Program-made: the position numbers and the translations under genes
Origin: Hydnum rufescens UP504
Lineage: Eukaryota; Basidiomycota; Agaricomycetes; Cantharellales; Hydnaceae
Reading direction: 5' to 3'
Assembly: GCA_014904985.1 (NCBI GenBank)
Contig: MU128972.1
Coordinates: 94,462 to 158,461 of the forward strand
DNA length: 64,000 nt
Notes under the pieces: model-generated
Database searches by the model: none
Told to the model about the DNA's origin: nothing
The model's input: the letters and a program-made list of their open reading frames with translations, nothing else
Shown here: positions 61,836 to 64,000 of the stretch, piece by piece
Numbering within the stretch: the stretch's first letter is position 1
Layout of the letters: every line of letters begins with the position of its first letter

Positions 61836-62741
61836 TCATATACCCACAATCACCTTAAATGCTTCATAGCATCTCAAAATCTGACGCCTGTTGTCCAGAG
61901 GCTTCATCCTTCAGTATGCCGATGCGAAGGACGAGAAATGGGCGGATAACAATAGGTCACGCGGGTTTCCTCCTCAGGGTAGGTTCCATGGCGAATATGA
62001 GTCGACAGAGTTTGAGTGATGGGGATTTTAAAGAATGCAGGGGAGGTGCCGTCCATGACAATGCCGGGCATAACCTAAGAAGTATAAACTCTCAGAAAAA
62101 GGAAAAAGATCCACAAACTCACGAAATGACTTGCCTTCTCCGCCAGAGGAGGGAGTCCAGCCACGTCCCGTTGCGCATTATTCTCGTTGAAGGCTGCAAC
62201 TGCCTCTGCTACCAGCTGAGCCCGCGCATTGGCGGGCTCATTGAGCTCCAACCTCTTGTCCTCCTGGACAAGGAGAAGAATATCGTTCCGAGAGCCATCG
62301 ACGATACACACATCGGTCTTTGCGTGCCTGTTTTCGCCGCAAATAAGAAGCGACAGATCCACCCATGTGCGTGCTATTCGTTCTCGACGAACATAACCCA
62401 GAACCCTGAAGAGCTCGACGACAAAGTCGTCCACAGCGGTTTCATCATCTTGGGCTCTCATGGCGACATCGAGATATGTGATCAACACAGCATGGCGATC
62501 TTGTTGCATAGCACCAGCATTGATATTGCTTAGCAGCTCTTGATCAACCAATGGTTGTGGCAAATCCTGCGACGCGAAAAGCTGTTATAGTCTTTCCAAG
62601 AGCTACTGCAAATGTAACCTCGCCTACCGGCACGCCAAAGAACGTGAGGGGATCTATCTGATTGAGGCTGATGTGGTATGAGTCTAGTTCATTGAGTGTC
62701 CAGTCGCTGCCAGACTTGGCGGAACGAATGAGGTTAGCCAT
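61836..62741 (-). CDS. SGSDWT-family protein, lineage-expanded, one-base frameshift
   Basis: The start MANLIRSAKSGSDWTLNELD leads to SYHISLNQIDPLTFFGVP. A GT-AG intron then joins DLPQPLVDQELLSNINAGAM. The core reads DRHAVLITYLDVAM, DETAVDDFVVELFRVLGYVR, RERIARTWVDLSLLICGENR, HAKTDVCIVDGSRNDILLLV and QEDKRLELNEPANARAQLVA. I recall many basidiomycete proteins with this text and no assigned function. The GENRHAKTDVCIV...LLVQEDKR pattern loosely resembles a PD-(D/E)xK nuclease fold; that is inference. A GC-AG intron (62075-62134) joins LAEK to VMPGIVMDGTSPAFFKIPIT. A base is missing near 61905 (TEG then TGA); restoring it gives MKPLDNRRQILRCYEAFKVI ending at 61836-61838. A truncated copy of exon 1 lies at 7259-7440. 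Confidence 0.7.
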
Positions 62742-62815
62742 GATAGTGTCGGATGAGTGTCGGATGCTGTGCGGCAGTACCCGGTGGATAGCGGCGGTCC
62801 CAGGTCCTAGACTCG

Positions 62816-62849
62816 TGACCAGTCTTCCTCTGCAGAGGAAGACTGGTCA
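62816..62849. repeat. Perfect 34-bp palindrome
   Basis: Every base pairs around the centre CTGCAG (62830-62835), with arms TGACCAGTCTTCCTCTG and its reverse complement. The 9-bp direct repeat CCCAGGTCC flanks it at about 62800-62808 and 62856-62864. It starts 19 bp beyond the end of the duplicated segment 62608-62797. Confidence 0.85.
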
Positions 62850-63260
62850 TGACTACCCAGGTCCGACACACACAATGACCGGGCTGCATATAATTCTTCC
62901 AGTACACTTCCAAGACTCGCAAATACCTTGTCCCTCCTTTTGACAACAGTAGAGAACCAATCAGCCCTGAGATTATATTGGTGGTTTCCATTGAAATGTA
63001 CCAGATCAAAAATCTGTTTTCATACTCGCGGGAGGCTACAAGACACTTCCAAGCCTGGAGAATGCAACAAACAAACAAGACTGTGATCAACGTCAACATT
63101 TCCACGTTCAAGATAACCAATCATAACAGGAGGAGGGGATGGGCAATGAGGGACAATAGGCAAGGAGCATATAAGCATCAAGCCCAATGAAGATCGTCAG
63201 AGCAAGCCGCTGAAATACCAATTCGAAAGGTGATGGTTTTAGGACGGCCCAGTCCTCCCA
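62850..63260. other. Intergenic stretch
   Basis: Between the palindrome and the AHA1 gene. A minus-strand frame here includes a hydrophobic stretch (MLTLITVLFVCCILQAW) but no family is recognised. Confidence 0.35.
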
Positions 63261-64000
63261 TCATGGACGGTTGGCGGGCGAGGAGGGGATGATATGATTC
63301 TGGGAAGAATGAATATTGAAGGGTACGTACCCAATACTCTTCAGCGAATTGATGCTGTTGCGGCAGGATACAGGAACAAAACCGTCTTAGTCTTGGATAT
63401 GAGTGATCCGGTACAATGAACACTCAACTAGTAACCTGTTAGATTCCGCTCGATCTCCTCTTCCTGTCCTTTGGGAACACCAGAAAGTTCCATGACAAGC
63501 TTGGTCGAATCAGCTTGCTGATCGAGCATTGCAGTCAGTGTTCCCTCGTGATCTGAGAATCAATATCAATATTTCAGTACAGAAGCGATGCCAGCGGATC
63601 CAGTCCACCACACCATTGGGCCACATTGCACTCTTAAGCTTCCAGCTTTGCACGAAGCGATTGGGAGGATCAACCAATAAGTATTTCCTGATGACACCAC
63701 CCCCAAAGAGAGAGAATTCGGCTCCCACAGGGCTGAACTACACGGCCGAAGTCAGACATCAAAGGCTCAGCAATTTCGGAAATTGATAGAGACAGTGGAA
63801 CAGGGCCGATCTCTAGAGGACATGGGAAATGATGCCAGGCCTGAGTTCTCACCTTTGCTGGAGCTCGAGACCAAGAAGGAATCCGAGCCTCATCCGTCAG
63901 GAATCCAAATAGATCATCACCGCTAACCATGAACTGCGCCTCTACTCGTACAGTCGAGGTATTCACCAGTTTTTTCAAGACCTTTGTTGGTTCACATACA
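63261..64000 (-). CDS. AHA1: AHA1-type activator of Hsp90 ATPase, C-terminal part (5' partial)
   Basis: Co-chaperone that stimulates Hsp90 ATP hydrolysis. Three or four exons of the C-terminal AHSA1 domain are in the window: NTSTVRVEAQFMVSGDDLFG, FLTDEARIPSWSRAPAK, EFSLFGGGVIRKYLLVDPPN, RFVQSWKLKSAMWPNG and EGTLTAMLDQQADSTKLVME. These are followed by LSGVPKGQEEEIERNLTGY. An intron with donor GTTGAG completes NLTGYYINSLKSIGY. The true 3' end is uncertain: with no further intron the stop is TGA at 63261-63263. The start codon and N-terminal domain lie beyond the right edge. The gene is intact as far as seen. Confidence 0.88.

Overview
The window is nuclear DNA from a filamentous basidiomycete, most likely an Agaricomycete. 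The genes are dense, on both strands, and interrupted by many short introns (about 45-70 bp). Conserved eukaryotic proteins appear alongside basidiomycete-type families: a DUF6593-like protein, an MLKL/HeLo-like four-helix protein, a GH16 glucanase, and a lineage-expanded family with an N-terminal SGSDWT..NEL motif. The style resembles Cantharellales such as Rhizoctonia, but that placement is inference from memory of protein style and no search was run.

Layout, left to right. 1-2833 (+): 3' part of a gene with an MLKL/HeLo-like helical domain and a long disordered tail, broken by three one-base shifts. 3217-4051 (-): VPS37 (ESCRT-I). 4090-5500: GATGC-rich blocks in opposite orientation around a minisatellite. 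5612-7139 (+): proteasome subunit RPN7. 7259-7440: truncated duplicate of a gene piece also found at 62.6 kb. 7641-8418 (+): ubiquitin-eS31 fusion. 8830-9480 (-): damaged DUF6593-like gene. 9.5-13.4 kb: long stretch without a recognisable gene. 13452-15164 (+): GT18/MGAT5-like glycosyltransferase. 17422-19836 (+): LisH-WD40 protein of the TBL1/Sif2 type. 20547-22068 (-): PlsC acyltransferase. 22334-25901 (-): alpha/beta hydrolase with a long disordered N-terminal part. 27377-27996 (+): small single-pass membrane protein. 29582-31085 (-): PUB1/TIA-1 RNA-binding protein. 31571-33773 (+): DOT1 histone H3K79 methyltransferase. 34312-36189 (-): BAR-SH3 protein (Rvs167/Hob1). 37049-38340 (-): porphobilinogen deaminase. 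38995-41032 (-): ALG1. 41341-42528 (-): SDO1/SBDS. 42878-45160 (-): secreted GH16 glucanase. 45582-47145 (-): Brl1/Brr6. 47171-48380 (+): mitochondrial ClpP. 48859-52058 (-): Ku80. 52198-55606 (+): mitochondrial aconitase-family enzyme. About 56.66-57.85 kb (-): degenerate unknown gene. 59679-61085 (+): aquaglyceroporin. 61836-62741 (-): SGSDWT-family gene. 63261-64000 (-): 3' part of an AHA1-type Hsp90 co-chaperone.

Most genes are unrelated housekeeping functions (protein turnover, chromatin, membrane traffic, N-glycan synthesis, ribosome maturation, haem, DNA repair), so the window reads as ordinary core genome with a few accessory islands at 4-5.5, 9.5-13.4, 56-59 and 61-63 kb. The most notable observations are very small exons (6 nt in clpP, 11 nt in the porphobilinogen deaminase gene, 22 nt twice in the aconitase gene), a Brl1/ClpP divergent pair with only 25 bp between start codons, a GC-AG intron, a perfect 34-bp palindrome at the edge of a dispersed duplication, and a recurring pattern of one-base shifts in otherwise well conserved genes that probably marks residual assembly indels. 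I found no prokaryote-style system, CRISPR array or intact transposon.
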